A DNA stretch of 64,000 bases from Bacillota bacterium (GCA_013178305.1 JABLXB010000002.1:432454-496453), one strand, 5' to 3'; shown: positions 52,948 through 62,926, counted from the stretch's first letter. The notes: generated by a model not told the origin, from the letters alone. Made by a program: numbers and translations.

Positions 52948-53943
52948 TCAGGCATAACGGTGACACGTGACGGTATGGCCCGGGCCGACGAGGACGGTTG
53001 GAGGTTGCTCCTTTTCGCAGCACGGCCCGATCTTCTCGTAGCAGCGCGGGTGAAACCGGCAACCCGGCGGTACGTTCATAGGGCTGGGCAACTCCCCACT
53101 CAGGATGATCCGTTGCCGTATGAGCCGCGAGCCCACAGTGGGTATGGCAGAAAGCAGGGCCTTGGTGTACGGGTGCAAAGGAACGGAGAAGATCTCCTCC
53201 TTCCCCGCATGCTCGACAATCCGCCCCAGGTACATCACCGCGGCCCCATCGCACACGTGCCTTACCACGGAGAGGTCGTGCGATATGAACAGGTACGTCA
53301 AGCCCAACTTGTCCTGCAAGTCTTCAAGCAGGTTGAGGATCTGGCTACGGATGGATACGTCCAGGGCGGACACCGGTTCATCGCAGACTACAAACGCAGG
53401 TCTTGAAGCCAGCGCCCTGGCTATGCATACCCGTTGCCGCTGGCCTCCGGATAGCTCGTGTGGGTATTTCGACATTGATTTGGGGCTGAGGCCGACCAGG
53501 TTAAAGAGTTCTCTGATCCAATCGTTTCGCGCCTTCGGCGGCTCCTCTTTCCGGATATCCAGCGGCTCTCTCACTGCTTCGAACACGGTCATACGGGGAT
53601 TCAACGATGAATAGGGGTCCTGGAACACGATCTGGACTTCCCTTCGAAACGAGAGAAGATCCCTGCCGGCAAGCGTCAACGCATTCTTGCCCTTGAACCA
53701 CACTTCTCCGCCGGTGGGCTCGATCAAGCGAAGGATCGCAAGGCCCGCCGTAGTCTTGCCCGAACCGGACTCACCCACAAGGCCAAGCGTGGCGCCGCCA
53801 GGTATTGACACATCGATCCCGTCGACGGCTTTGACGTAGCTGGTCGTCCGCTTCAACATTCCTTTTTTCACCGGGAACCACTTCTTCAGGCCGGAGACGG
53901 ACATCAGTTCCCCGTGCATCGAGGCTATCACAGGTTCCAGCAC
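52948..53943 (-). CDS. Dipeptide/oligopeptide ABC transporter ATPase (OppF/DppF type)
   Basis: A 331-residue nucleotide-binding subunit: Walker A GESGSGKTT, Q-loop VFQDPYSSLNPRMT, signature LSGGQRQRVCIARAL, Walker B FVVCDEPVSALD, and the C-terminal oligopeptide-transporter domain with GCRFHPRCYEK and cysteines for a possible iron-sulfur site. It energises the two permeases encoded in the same operon. The start overlaps the end of the other ATPase gene by 16 bases. Confidence 0.94.
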   Translation of the reverse strand: MLEPVIASMHGELMSVSGLKKWFPVKKGMLKRTTSYVKAVDGIDVSIPGGATLGLVGESGSGKTTAGLAILRLIEPTGGEVWFKGKNALTLAGRDLLSFRREVQIVFQDPYSSLNPRMTVFEAVREPLDIRKEEPPKARNDWIRELFNLVGLSPKSMSKYPHELSGGQRQRVCIARALASRPAFVVCDEPVSALDVSIRSQILNLLEDLQDKLGLTYLFISHDLSVVRHVCDGAAVMYLGRIVEHAGKEEIFSVPLHPYTKALLSAIPTVGSRLIRQRIILSGELPSPMNVPPGCRFHPRCYEKIGPCCEKEQPPTVLVGPGHTVTCHRYA

Positions 53944-54899
53944 CTGACCTTTCTCACCTCGTAATCACCGGCTCCCCTCAGCTCCGGAACGTCCCTCTCG
54001 CATCTTTCGCTCGATCGCGGGCACCTCGGATGGAATCTGCATCCTGACGGCATCCTCAGAGCGTCGGGTACGTTTCCCTTGATGACGTGGAGCCGCCCGC
54101 GCGCGTTATCGCCGCCCGGAAGCGATTTGAGGAGACCGGCGGTATAGGGGTGCAGGGGGTTTTCGAAAATGCCATCCCTGGGGCCTTCTTCCACTACCTG
54201 GCCCGCGTACATGACTACCACTCTCTGCGCCATTTCGTAGACGACACCCAGGTCGTGGGTGATGAGCAAGATGGCCATCGATATGGTGCTTTTCAGTTGA
54301 CCCATCAGTTCCAGGATCTGAGCCTGGATCGTTACGTCCAAAGCGGTTGTAGGTTCGTCGGCAATGAGCAGGCTCGGGTTACAGGATAGGGCCATCGCGA
54401 TCATGACCCGCTGTCGCATCCCGCCGGAGAGCTGGTGCGGAAACTCCGACAACACCCTGCGCGGATCGGCTATGCCTACGAGAGATAGCATGTGTTCGGC
54501 GGAGTCCGTCGCTTCCTTTCCCTTCATTCCACGGTGCATGGTCAGTACTTCGCACAGCTGGCTCCTGATCGTAAACACCGGGTTCAGGGATGTCATGGGC
54601 TCCTGGAACACCATCGATATCTGGTTACCCCTGACTTTCCTCATTTCTTCCTCAGGTTCCCCAAGAACGTCTCTGCCCTTGAAGATCACCCGTCCGGAGA
54701 CTATCCGCCCGGGCGGGATCGCAACCAGACGCATCACACTGAGCGCCGTTATGCTTTTCCCGCACCCCGATTCCCCCACCAGCCCTACGGTCTCTCCCTC
54801 CATGATATCGAGGTCCACACCGTCGACGGCTTTCGCAGTACCCCGGTACGTCTGGAAGTACGTGCGAAGGTCTTCTATTCTCAGAAGCTCCCCACTCAC
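53928..54899 (-). CDS. Dipeptide/oligopeptide ABC transporter ATPase (OppD/DppD type)
   Basis: A 323-residue ATPase from a GTG with GAGGTG at 6 bases. Walker A GESGCGKS, signature LSGGMRQRVMIAMAL, Walker B LLIADEPTTALD, and the C-terminal GCRFHPRCPRSSERC motif are present. It pairs with the OppF-type ATPase encoded next. Lies directly downstream of the D-aminoacylase gene. Confidence 0.94.
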   Translation of the reverse strand: MSGELLRIEDLRTYFQTYRGTAKAVDGVDLDIMEGETVGLVGESGCGKSITALSVMRLVAIPPGRIVSGRVIFKGRDVLGEPEEEMRKVRGNQISMVFQEPMTSLNPVFTIRSQLCEVLTMHRGMKGKEATDSAEHMLSLVGIADPRRVLSEFPHQLSGGMRQRVMIAMALSCNPSLLIADEPTTALDVTIQAQILELMGQLKSTISMAILLITHDLGVVYEMAQRVVVMYAGQVVEEGPRDGIFENPLHPYTAGLLKSLPGGDNARGRLHVIKGNVPDALRMPSGCRFHPRCPRSSERCERDVPELRGAGDYEVRKVRCWNL

Positions 54900-54921
54900 G
54901 GCAATCACCTCGGGACCTGTC

Positions 54922-56553
54922 TCAAAGCGCGTCTCGTCTGAGCAACCGCCCGGCCCTGGCCCCGGTGTGCTTTCCCTCTTTCACTGTGACGACGCCGTTG
55001 ACCAGGACCTGGACTACTCCTTCGGCGTAGTGAAAGGGGTCCTCGAAACTGGCGCAGTCCCGGATTCGCTCCGGGTCGAAGAGCACGAGGTCCGCTTTCA
55101 TGCCCTCCCCTATCCGGCCCCTGTCGTGTATTCCCGCGCGGGATGCCGGCAGGCTCGTCATCTTTCTCACTGCCTCCTGCCACGAAAGCGCCCCCTGCTC
55201 CCGAACGTAACGGCCAAGCGCGCGTGCGAAGGCCCCGAAGGACCTGGGATGCGGGTGACCCGAGGAGGACCTCTGCGATTCATCGTAGGCCCCGGCGTCC
55301 GACACGATTGAGGCGTTCGGGTGTATCAGCATTGTCTTCATCTCGTTTTCGTCCATCGCGTGAACCACGAGCTTGACGCGTCCGCGGAAGCGCGTTATCA
55401 GGTCGACGACCACCTCGGTTTCGGGTAAACCCAGGGACGCCGCGACTTCCGCGATGTTCTTGCCCACGAACCTTACCCCTTCGGGATCCCCGATGGAGGT
55501 GATCCTGATCCGGTCCCACCCGGACTCCGAGTACGGGTTCTCCCAGTCCGAACCGGGGTCGAGTATCATCTGGCTCACCTCACGCCGTATGGACTCCGAC
55601 CTCAGGAGATCGAGTGCCCTGGCGACTCCGCCACCCAGGTACGGCGGGGGGATGAAGTCCAGGATCGAAGAACCGTAAGCCGTATAGGGGTATATGTCGA
55701 AGGCGACATCCAGGCCCCCTCGCGTCTCCTGCTCGATACGGCTTATCATGGCGGCGCTCTTCCCCCAATTGGCCTCCCCGGCGGCTTTCGCGTGCGATAT
55801 CTCAAGCCTGGCTCCGCTGCGCCTGGCAACCTCCAAGACCTCGTTCACCGATTCCAGCAATCCCCGTCCCTCACTCCGCATGTGGGTAGAATACATGCCG
55901 CCGAAAGAGCGAACGACCGAACACAGCGTTGAACTCTCTTCAATCCCGCAGTAGGAGTTCGGGGTGTACTGCAACCCGGTGGACATCCCAAAGCAACCCA
56001 TCCGCATTTCGCTGGTGAGCAACCGCAGCATCTCGGCTGTTTCCTCGTGCGAAGGCGGGGAATCGGAGAACCCCATCACGGCGACCCTTATGGTCCCCTG
56101 CCCCACGAGCGGCGCGATGTTTACACTGGACCCCCGGGAAAAGGAGTCTTCCATGTACTCCATCATCGACGTCCATCGCCACGACGCCTTCTCCTTTTCG
56201 GAGATCGCGACCGTGTTTGTCAAGTACTCCACGAGGCTTGAGAACGTCTCTTCCTTCACAGGAGCCGCCGTCAAGCCACAATTGCCCACCACTTCCGTCG
56301 TCACTCCCTGTAGCACCTTGCTACAGGCAAGAGGGTTCACACGAATCGAAAAATCCGAATGCGAATGAAGATCGATGAAACCCGGCGCGGCGTAGAGCCC
56401 GCTCCCGTCCACCTTTTGCGCAACGGGCTCGCGGAAACGACTCCGATGAGTGACAGATGCGATCGTTTCACCGCACACGCCTATGCACCCCACGAAGGGA
56501 AGACCGCCACCCCCGTCCAGTATAGTGACGTTTTCAATAGCCAGGTCGTACAA
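54922..56553 (-). CDS. N-acyl-D-amino-acid deacylase (D-aminoacylase family)
   Basis: A 543-residue amidohydrolase of the D-aminoacylase group. The metal-binding motif GFIDLHSHSDFS is near residue 65, VVGNCGL and the segment LEISHAKAAGEANW carry further ligands, and the C-terminal GMKADLVLFDPERI is the typical small beta domain. Members remove acyl groups from N-acyl-D-amino acids or cleave related D-amino-acid amides. I choose the TTG of LYDLAIENVTILDGGG with GGGGGG upstream. Its place between permease and ATPase genes of a peptide-type transporter suggests that imported D-amino-acid derivatives are the substrate. Confidence 0.9.
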   Translation of the reverse strand: MYDLAIENVTILDGGGGLPFVGCIGVCGETIASVTHRSRFREPVAQKVDGSGLYAAPGFIDLHSHSDFSIRVNPLACSKVLQGVTTEVVGNCGLTAAPVKEETFSSLVEYLTNTVAISEKEKASWRWTSMMEYMEDSFSRGSSVNIAPLVGQGTIRVAVMGFSDSPPSHEETAEMLRLLTSEMRMGCFGMSTGLQYTPNSYCGIEESSTLCSVVRSFGGMYSTHMRSEGRGLLESVNEVLEVARRSGARLEISHAKAAGEANWGKSAAMISRIEQETRGGLDVAFDIYPYTAYGSSILDFIPPPYLGGGVARALDLLRSESIRREVSQMILDPGSDWENPYSESGWDRIRITSIGDPEGVRFVGKNIAEVAASLGLPETEVVVDLITRFRGRVKLVVHAMDENEMKTMLIHPNASIVSDAGAYDESQRSSSGHPHPRSFGAFARALGRYVREQGALSWQEAVRKMTSLPASRAGIHDRGRIGEGMKADLVLFDPERIRDCASFEDPFHYAEGVVQVLVNGVVTVKEGKHTGARAGRLLRRDAL

Positions 56554-56578
56554 CAGTGGATTCCCCCCGTGGTACCCT

Positions 56579-57475
56579 TTAAATGCGAAGCCTGGGATCC
56601 AATGCATCCCGTAGGGCGTCCCCGAAAAGATTGAAACCGAGCACGACGATCATGATAGCGGCGCCTGGATAGACCATGAGAGTCGGATAGTCGTAAGTGA
56701 AGTTCTTGGCCGAACTGAGCATGGTTCCCCAGCTGGGGTAGGGCGGCTGAACCCCCAATCCCAGATACGACAAGGTGGATTCCACTATGATTGCGTTTCC
56801 GACCTCAAGGGAAGCCATCACCAGCACGGGAGACACGATGTTAGGTAATATGTGCTTGAGGATCAACCGAAGTGGGCCACACCCGCTTGCCTTTGCTGAA
56901 AGAACGAAGGGTAATCCTTTTATGGCCAGCACCTGTCCCCTGACGACCCGCGCATAGCTAGGCCAGGTCACAAGCCCCAAAGCAATCATCGCGCCGGCAA
57001 GACCCGGTCTCAGCACGGCAACCAACGCTATGGCCATCAGTACGGTGGGGAACGACCACGCGATATCGATGACCATCATGCATCCCTGGTCGATCCATCC
57101 GCCGAAGACTCCACCCACCAACCCCACAACCATGCCGATGGCCAGGCCCGTCCCCACGGCTACCAGCCCCACGGAAAGCGAAATCCTGCTTCCGTAGATG
57201 AGCCTGCTCAGGACGCAGCGGCCGAGCTCATCGGTACCCAGCGGGTACTCCCCTGACGGACGCTGAAGCGTCCCCATGAGATTTGGCTCATCGTATGGAT
57301 GCGGCATGATGAACGGGGCAAGTACCGCGATTGTAACGAATACCGTCACCACGACCAAGCCGATCAGCCCGGACTTCCGGGACCTTAAGGCGTGGACGAG
57401 GTACAACCACGCGGGTTCCTCCCGGTCCTCTGGTTCCAGATCGTGCCTGTCGCTCTCCGCAAGCGTCATATCCAA
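56579..57475 (-). CDS. Dipeptide ABC transporter permease (DppC type)
   Basis: A 298-residue inner-membrane protein with six hydrophobic helices. The first helix follows a cytosolic N-terminus (SGLIGLVVVTVFVTIAVLAPFI), and HPLGTDELGRCVLSRLIYGSRISL, VGLVGGVFGG and the EAA-like loop KASGCGPLRLILKHILPNI are typical of DppC/OppC. It pairs with the DppB-type permease encoded just upstream. Confidence 0.94.
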   Translation of the reverse strand: MDMTLAESDRHDLEPEDREEPAWLYLVHALRSRKSGLIGLVVVTVFVTIAVLAPFIMPHPYDEPNLMGTLQRPSGEYPLGTDELGRCVLSRLIYGSRISLSVGLVAVGTGLAIGMVVGLVGGVFGGWIDQGCMMVIDIAWSFPTVLMAIALVAVLRPGLAGAMIALGLVTWPSYARVVRGQVLAIKGLPFVLSAKASGCGPLRLILKHILPNIVSPVLVMASLEVGNAIIVESTLSYLGLGVQPPYPSWGTMLSSAKNFTYDYPTLMVYPGAAIMIVVLGFNLFGDALRDALDPRLRI

Positions 57476-57485
57476 ATCAGCTCTC

Positions 57486-58415
57486 CTACTTCAACTCGAC
57501 GCGTGGATCAACCAGGCTATACAGCAGGTCTGCGAGGAAGTTTCCGATCACCACACACAGTGCGAGAACAAGCATGATACCTTGAACCATCGGGTAATCA
57601 CGATTGAGAATGGAGTTTACCAGGAACCTCCCCATCCCCGGTACGCTGAAAACCGTTTCAAGGCTCACGGCTCCGCCGACTAACCACCCCAACCGGAGAC
57701 CGAGGAGGGTCACCATGGGAATGAGCGCGTTCCTCAACGCATGTTTGTACACGACCGCGGACTCGGGCAGTCCCTTGGCCCTGGCAGTCTGGACATAGTC
57801 CATGCGTATGACGTCCAGTATGGAGGACCTCATCATCCTGGCAGTCAACGCAGCCCCTCCGAGCCCCAGGCTGACCGAAGGTAGGATCATGTGTCGTATG
57901 CTCCCGTATCCCGAGACCGGGAAGAACGCGAACCTCACACCCAGGCTGAGCATGAGCAAGGAGCCCAACCAGAAAGAAGGCATGCAGGCGAAAGCGATCG
58001 CCCCGAACATAGACGCCTGGTCGAACAGTGAGCCCCTTTTGACACCGGAGACTATTCCTACAGGAACCCCTATCAGGTACGACACAACCAGCCCGGTCAA
58101 TGTGAGCTGCAACGTCACTGGCAGGGCGCCGGCGACAACCTCAGTCACCGGCCTGTTCATGAGGATAGACCGCCCGAGGTCCAGGCGACAGAGATGCTTC
58201 AGGAAGACCCAGTACTGCACGACGAGCGGTTTGTCCAGCCCGAATTCGGCGCGGACCTGCTCGTAGACTTCGGGAGGGGCGTGATCGCCCACGATCAAGG
58301 CCACCGGGTCGCCCGGAGCCAGATGCATGAGCAGGAAGACGGCGAGCGTCACCCCGATTATCTCCGGAATCAGCATCAGACTCTTACGGATTATGTATTG
58401 CCTCAAGTTCCCCAC
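57486..58415 (-). CDS. Dipeptide ABC transporter permease (DppB type)
   Basis: A 309-residue permease with six helices; signatures are LIPEIIGVTLAVFLLMHLAPGDP at the N-terminus and the EAA loop TARAKGLPESAVVYKHALRNALIPM. Follows the gene for the binding protein after a strong hairpin. Confidence 0.94.
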   Translation of the reverse strand: MGNLRQYIIRKSLMLIPEIIGVTLAVFLLMHLAPGDPVALIVGDHAPPEVYEQVRAEFGLDKPLVVQYWVFLKHLCRLDLGRSILMNRPVTEVVAGALPVTLQLTLTGLVVSYLIGVPVGIVSGVKRGSLFDQASMFGAIAFACMPSFWLGSLLMLSLGVRFAFFPVSGYGSIRHMILPSVSLGLGGAALTARMMRSSILDVIRMDYVQTARAKGLPESAVVYKHALRNALIPMVTLLGLRLGWLVGGAVSLETVFSVPGMGRFLVNSILNRDYPMVQGIMLVLALCVVIGNFLADLLYSLVDPRVELK

Positions 58416-58439
58416 CCGCTACCTTTGTGAAGGAAGGTG

Positions 58440-58482
58440 GCCGGCCCGCTTTCCATGCAGTTGCGCATGAATGCGGGCCGGC
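58440..58482. repeat. Strong intercistronic hairpin between binding-protein and permease genes
   Basis: A perfect 10-base-pair GC stem (GCCGGCCCGC with GCGGGCCGGC) closes a 23-base loop that can itself form a second short stem (ATGC/GCAT). No T tract follows. Such hairpins commonly stabilise the 3' end of the binding-protein message, giving more binding protein than permease. Confidence 0.75.
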
Positions 58483-58487
58483 ATTGA

Positions 58488-60101
58488 CTACGGGACAAGG
58501 TCCACGTCGTTGAGTACTACCTTGTAGATTGTCTGCGGGTACATTCTCCAGTTCTTCACTTTATCCGAGCGAACGGCCTGAATCTTCATGGGTACCCAGA
58601 TCGGAGCCCAGACTGCCTGGTCGATGAGGTGCCGCTGCAGTCCCTTGTACTTCTCGGTTCGATTATCCAACGATGGAGCGGATTCCGCCTCTTTTATCAG
58701 CCTGTCGGTAGTCTTGTCACGCCAGCGAGAGTGGTTCGGGTACGGGAACTGCCCGCTCTCCAGGAACCACTGAAGGATGTTGGCATCCGAGTAACTGTAC
58801 TCCCTCACGAAAAGCTCCTGCTTGCCTTGTTTCAGGAAAGAGGCATAGCCGGCCGAATCGTAGACCTGGATCTCCGTCGTGACCCCAATCTTAGCCAGCT
58901 GAGCCTTGATGACCTCGGCGAGCCTGACGTGTTCGGCCTTGTTCTGCGTCGCCAGTGTCGCCTTGAAGCCGTTTGGATAACCCGCCTTGGACAGCAGTTG
59001 CTTCGCCTCTTCCACGTCGTACCTGTGCGCGTTCTTATCTTCAACGTATTCCGTCATCAGCGGGGGGAGGTAGCCGTACGCGGGGAAGGCAAGGCCCCTG
59101 AAGACTCCGTGAACGATCTCCTCACGGTTCAACGCAAGGTTAAGCGCCCTCCTGACTCTCACGTCGGTGAACGGTTTCTTGTCGGTGGCAAACGCGAGAT
59201 AGCCCAGCCCGAAGTGGGGGCCCTTGAATACCTCGACCTTGGGGTTCTTGCTGAGCCGGTCCACGCTTTCGATGGGGACCTCGAGAAGTACGTGCACGTT
59301 ACCCGCTTCCATCTCGGCCACCTGCGTGGATGAATCCGGTATAGTCCTCCACACAACCTTGTCGACCCTGACCGGCCCCTTGTTGGATACCCAATCAGGG
59401 CCCCACGTGTAATCAGGGTTCTTCACCAGCACCATCCGGTCGTTCGGAACCCATTCAGCGAACTTGAATGGGCCGCTACCTACAACTTTGGCCGTCCCAT
59501 ACTCCTTGGTGCCATCGGGGCCATATTTCCTATAGCTCTCGGCGCTGATGATCCCAGCATAGCTGGAGGTAAGCGGTGATATGAAGTTCGGAAACGACTC
59601 GGAGAGTGTCACCTCGAAGGTGTAATCGTCGACAACCCTGTTGTTCTTCATGTACTTGTAATCAACAGCCGACGGGGAACTGTACTTCGGATCTAGCACC
59701 GCGTCGAAGAACCACTTTACGGCTTTGGCGTCGACCGGGGTCCCATCGTGGAACTTCATGCCCTTTCGGATTTTGAAAGTCCAGATCCGCCCGTCGTCCG
59801 AAACCTTCCATGATTCCGCGATACCTGGTTTGTTCTTGATATCCCAGTCTGTGGTCACGAGAGTGTCGAAAACGAGGAAGTGGATGCCGGTAGTCCAGGA
59901 CGTCTTGATGTGGTCGAGATTGTCGCCTTCACGCGACTGGGCTATGACCAGTACTTTCTCCTGCTGTGGAGGAGCCTGCGGGGCCGGGGCACCCTGGGTG
60001 GGGGCGCCACTCTTGGTTTCCTTCCCGCCGGTAGCGCAACCCGTCGCAATCAGGCTGAGCGCGAGCATACACCCTACAAACACCGTCAGATTCTTCCGCA
60101 T
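58488..60101 (-). CDS. Dipeptide/peptide ABC transporter substrate-binding lipoprotein
   Basis: A 537-residue extracellular solute-binding protein of family 5. The start MRKNLTVFVGCMLALSLIA ends in the lipobox IATGC, with Cys22 as the lipid-anchored residue, followed by a Gln/Pro/Ala-rich linker. WTFKIRKGMKFHDGTPVDA and RRALNLALNREEIV are family motifs. I start 13 codons into the open frame, at the ATG that begins the signal peptide. First gene of the transporter and D-aminoacylase operon; the bound ligand is unknown. Confidence 0.94.
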   Translation of the reverse strand: MRKNLTVFVGCMLALSLIATGCATGGKETKSGAPTQGAPAPQAPPQQEKVLVIAQSREGDNLDHIKTSWTTGIHFLVFDTLVTTDWDIKNKPGIAESWKVSDDGRIWTFKIRKGMKFHDGTPVDAKAVKWFFDAVLDPKYSSPSAVDYKYMKNNRVVDDYTFEVTLSESFPNFISPLTSSYAGIISAESYRKYGPDGTKEYGTAKVVGSGPFKFAEWVPNDRMVLVKNPDYTWGPDWVSNKGPVRVDKVVWRTIPDSSTQVAEMEAGNVHVLLEVPIESVDRLSKNPKVEVFKGPHFGLGYLAFATDKKPFTDVRVRRALNLALNREEIVHGVFRGLAFPAYGYLPPLMTEYVEDKNAHRYDVEEAKQLLSKAGYPNGFKATLATQNKAEHVRLAEVIKAQLAKIGVTTEIQVYDSAGYASFLKQGKQELFVREYSYSDANILQWFLESGQFPYPNHSRWRDKTTDRLIKEAESAPSLDNRTEKYKGLQRHLIDQAVWAPIWVPMKIQAVRSDKVKNWRMYPQTIYKVVLNDVDLVP

Positions 60102-60140
60102 AGGCTGTCGCCCTCCTTGTTTAGTCTGGATCCGGGACAA

Positions 60141-60628
60141 CTACACACCCCAACCAGGAGCCAGCCTACCTGCCGTATCACCTCCAGAGCATCTCGTTCC
60201 GAAACGACCGTTCATAACTGGTCCGTACCACCCAGCGGATTCATTTGGCCGCCCTTCCGGACGACCTTACTGGAATCCCCATTCTATGCGGGTAGTGGCA
60301 ATTCCTGCGGGTTGCTGCTTTTTGCGAATTGTCTATACCTGCGATCTATTCCTATAACCTGGGGCGCCGCCCGACCGAGCACACCGGCGCTTCACACCTG
60401 ATGTTGCTGGGGCAGGTGTACGGGTAGGCGTCGTGTGATCTGGCGTCAGGCCGACCTCATCGCCTTCATCGGCGACTGTCCCGGCTAAATACCGCACGCC
60501 GGGCGCTGCTTCCAGCTTTGCAGCGGAGGTAATCGAAGTCGGCGGTGTGGCTGTTTACCTAGCAGCCCGTGTGACTAATTGCCCTATTTCCGCATGATTT
60601 TGAGGGTTTGGCGTCGAATACATGGGTC
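60141..60628. other. Intergenic region without a recognisable gene
   Basis: The leader of the transporter operon and the sequence upstream of the transposase remnant. I see no convincing open frame, promoter or RNA gene. The right half probably belongs to the degraded insertion sequence. Confidence 0.5.
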
Positions 60629-61051
60629 ATGAAGAAATTCAGAGACTATGAACCGAACCAGACGTATCTGTTGCCGCCGCGAACCAGCAGCCGGATTTCT
60701 GGACGATAGCGGCTTTCAAGCGGAGGCACCACAAAGCGCTTGGGGATCTTTTCCTGCAGGCGGTGAGGATCGCGGAAAGGGCGGGACTGGTCAAGTTGAG
60801 GCATGTGGCCGTGGACGGGACGAAACTGAAAGCGAACGCGTCCGAGCACTCGGCGATGAGTTACCGCCGGATGAAGAAGGAAGAGGGGCATCTGAAGAAA
60901 GAGATAGAGGAGTACCTGCGTGAATGCGATAACACAAATGCCGCCGAAGACAAGAAGTACGGGAAAGAGAGCGACAAAGGCAAGGGAACACCGCCTGAGG
61001 GGGGTAGTCCACCGGTCGATGGTTGCCATGACAATCAACTGAGAGTTCGGC
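60629..61051 (+). pseudogene. IS1182-type transposase remnant
   Basis: The start MKKFRDYEPNQTYLLPP is the N-terminus of IS1182-family transposases; it runs into a stop after about 26 codons. A second piece in another frame, DFWTIAAFKRRHHKALGDLF continuing AERAGLVKLRHVAVDGTKLK and SAMSYRRMKKEEGHLKKEIEEY, matches the region around the first catalytic Asp (VDGTK). The sequence in between is deleted and the DDE C-terminus is missing. The element is dead; no clear inverted repeats or target duplications could be found. Confidence 0.8.
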
Positions 61052-61546
61052 GCCTCAAAAAGCCTGGCAGTCAGCCTTGCGCCGGCGGGTTTTCCGACGG
61101 TGCTCTCCGGACCACCAGTGGAACTACAATGAGCAGGGCGCCTGCAACCGCGACCCCGCTCCCTGCCAGCTGAACTGTGGCAAGTATCTTGAGGAGTATT
61201 GTCTCGACCCACGCAGCGGATCCACGGCCTCTCCCAAGCCTTGCTTCGGCGAATGTCTCGATGGGCAAATATCCCGGCGCCCGAACTGCTCCTGAGCCGC
61301 AACCCAAAGCCCCACGCTCACCTTCATTCTAGATTGAACCTGGATTGAACGAACCTGCGTAACAAGCGTGAATTCTCCCGCACCATCGCGTGCGAGTGGG
61401 GACCTTTGCTGACCGGCCCTGGCAGCACCAAATCAGCCTCGCATGACTCGCTTGCTCATGCGACAGCTCGCGCTACTGAAGGATGTGGGGCCGTTTCAGT
61501 GAACAATCTCATTGTCCAGTCCTGCGGGAGGAGGAGAACCAGGCGC
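61052..61546. other. Intergenic region after the transposase remnant
   Basis: Holds no gene that I can support. A short minus-strand frame with one hydrophobic stretch (VAVAGALLIVVPLVV) and a Cys-rich plus-strand frame overlap each other between 61071 and 61307; both lack ribosome binding sites. Direct copies of ATTGAACCTGG-like sequence (ATTGAAC twice within 20 bases) lie near 61335. Confidence 0.45.
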
Positions 61547-62926
61547 ATGATCACCGTTGACCAGGCGCTCAACATGAACCGGGGCGAAATACGGCGGCTG
61601 AGCAGCGAGTATATGAATCCCGGACTCGTCACCATGCTCACGGTCCTGGACTTCGACAAGCGCTTTACCCGCGCCGAAGCCCAGTACATGTGGGATCACG
61701 AAGGAAACAGGTACCTTGACTGCCTCGGCGCCTACGGAGCACTGAATCTGGGCCACAATCCTCCTCAGGTGCTTGAGACCCTCGAAAAGGTAAGGTCGAG
61801 GCCGAACCTGCTCCAGGCATCTTTGAACCCACTGGCCGCAGCCCTGGCGCATAACCTCGCGAGCGTGGCACCGGGCAGACTGAAGCACTGCTTCTTCTGC
61901 AACAGTGGCGCCGAAGCGGTTGAAGGGGCGCTGAAGCTGGCCCGCGCCGCAACAGGCAAGACCGCGATAGTCTACTGTCACGGTTCATTCCACGGCAAGA
62001 CACTCGGCGCCCTGTCCGTTACGGGGAGAAAGAAGTACCAGGCGCCGTTTGAGCCCCTCGTGCCCGGCTGCGAGGCAGTACCTTATGGAGATGCCGATGT
62101 CCTGCAGGAAGCACTGAAGAGAACGGGGGCCGGGGCGTTCATCGTTGAACCCATTCAGGGGGAAGGCGGAGTAGTTGTGCCTCCCGACGGTTACCTGGCA
62201 AAGGCGCGGGAAATAACCTCACGAGCCGGCGCCCTGCTGATCGTGGACGAAGTCCAGACCGGGCTCGGCCGGACAGGGACGCTCTTTGCGTGCGAGCATG
62301 AAAGCATCGAGCCCGACATACTGTGCCTGGCCAAATCCCTCGGCGGCGGCATAATGCCCGTCGGGGCCACCCTAGCCACTCCGGAAGTGTGGCGGCGCGC
62401 GTACGGCGGCCTGAACAGGAGCCTGCTCCACACCTCGACCTTCGGCGGGAACACCTGGGCCATGGCTGCCGGACTCGCGGCCCTGCAGGCGATCATCGAG
62501 AACAACCTGCCGAGAACCGCCGCCGAAAGGGGAGAATTCCTCATGACGCAACTCCGTGCGCTCGCCTCCAGACATCGAATAATCAAGGAGGTGCGCGGCC
62601 GTGGGCTGCTCGTCGGGATCGAGTTCGCACAGGAACCCGCCAGCGTACTGGAAAGAGTCGCGGCCCGTCCACTCGAACAATTCAAGGAGGAGTATACGGC
62701 CTCTCTGGTGGCAGGGCTCATGCTGAACCGGCACAGGATTATCACAGCCTACACGCTGAACAATCCGAACGTCATACGCCTGGAACCACCTCTGGTCGTC
62801 TCGCGTGAAGACCTTGAGCACGTGGCGTCGGCCATTGGTGATATCCTCGAAAAGCACCCGAGCTTCGCCAGCCTCGCGCTCGCAACCGGCCGCTCTACGC
62901 TGAGCGGCCTAGCGCACCGCGAGTGA
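61547..62926 (+). CDS. Class III aminotransferase (putrescine/acetylornithine type)
   Basis: A 459-residue PLP enzyme of the omega-aminotransferase group. Signatures are FCNSGAEAVEGALKLARAATG, SFHGKTLGALSVTG, EPIQGEGGVVVPP, IVDEVQTGLGRTG and the PLP-binding lysine in LAKSLGGGIMPVGA. The nearest functional types are putrescine and acetylornithine/4-aminobutyrate aminotransferases; the substrate is not settled. The ATG with GGAGGAGGAG at 10 bases decides the start. It is isolated between two mobile-element scars. Confidence 0.93.
   Translation: MITVDQALNMNRGEIRRLSSEYMNPGLVTMLTVLDFDKRFTRAEAQYMWDHEGNRYLDCLGAYGALNLGHNPPQVLETLEKVRSRPNLLQASLNPLAAALAHNLASVAPGRLKHCFFCNSGAEAVEGALKLARAATGKTAIVYCHGSFHGKTLGALSVTGRKKYQAPFEPLVPGCEAVPYGDADVLQEALKRTGAGAFIVEPIQGEGGVVVPPDGYLAKAREITSRAGALLIVDEVQTGLGRTGTLFACEHESIEPDILCLAKSLGGGIMPVGATLATPEVWRRAYGGLNRSLLHTSTFGGNTWAMAAGLAALQAIIENNLPRTAAERGEFLMTQLRALASRHRIIKEVRGRGLLVGIEFAQEPASVLERVAARPLEQFKEEYTASLVAGLMLNRHRIITAYTLNNPNVIRLEPPLVVSREDLEHVASAIGDILEKHPSFASLALATGRSTLSGLAHRE

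Noticed and set aside
61071..61307. Two overlapping short frames, one with a hydrophobic stretch and one Cys-rich
   Set aside because: Neither has a ribosome binding site or known relatives; they overlap antisense in degraded DNA after a transposase remnant.
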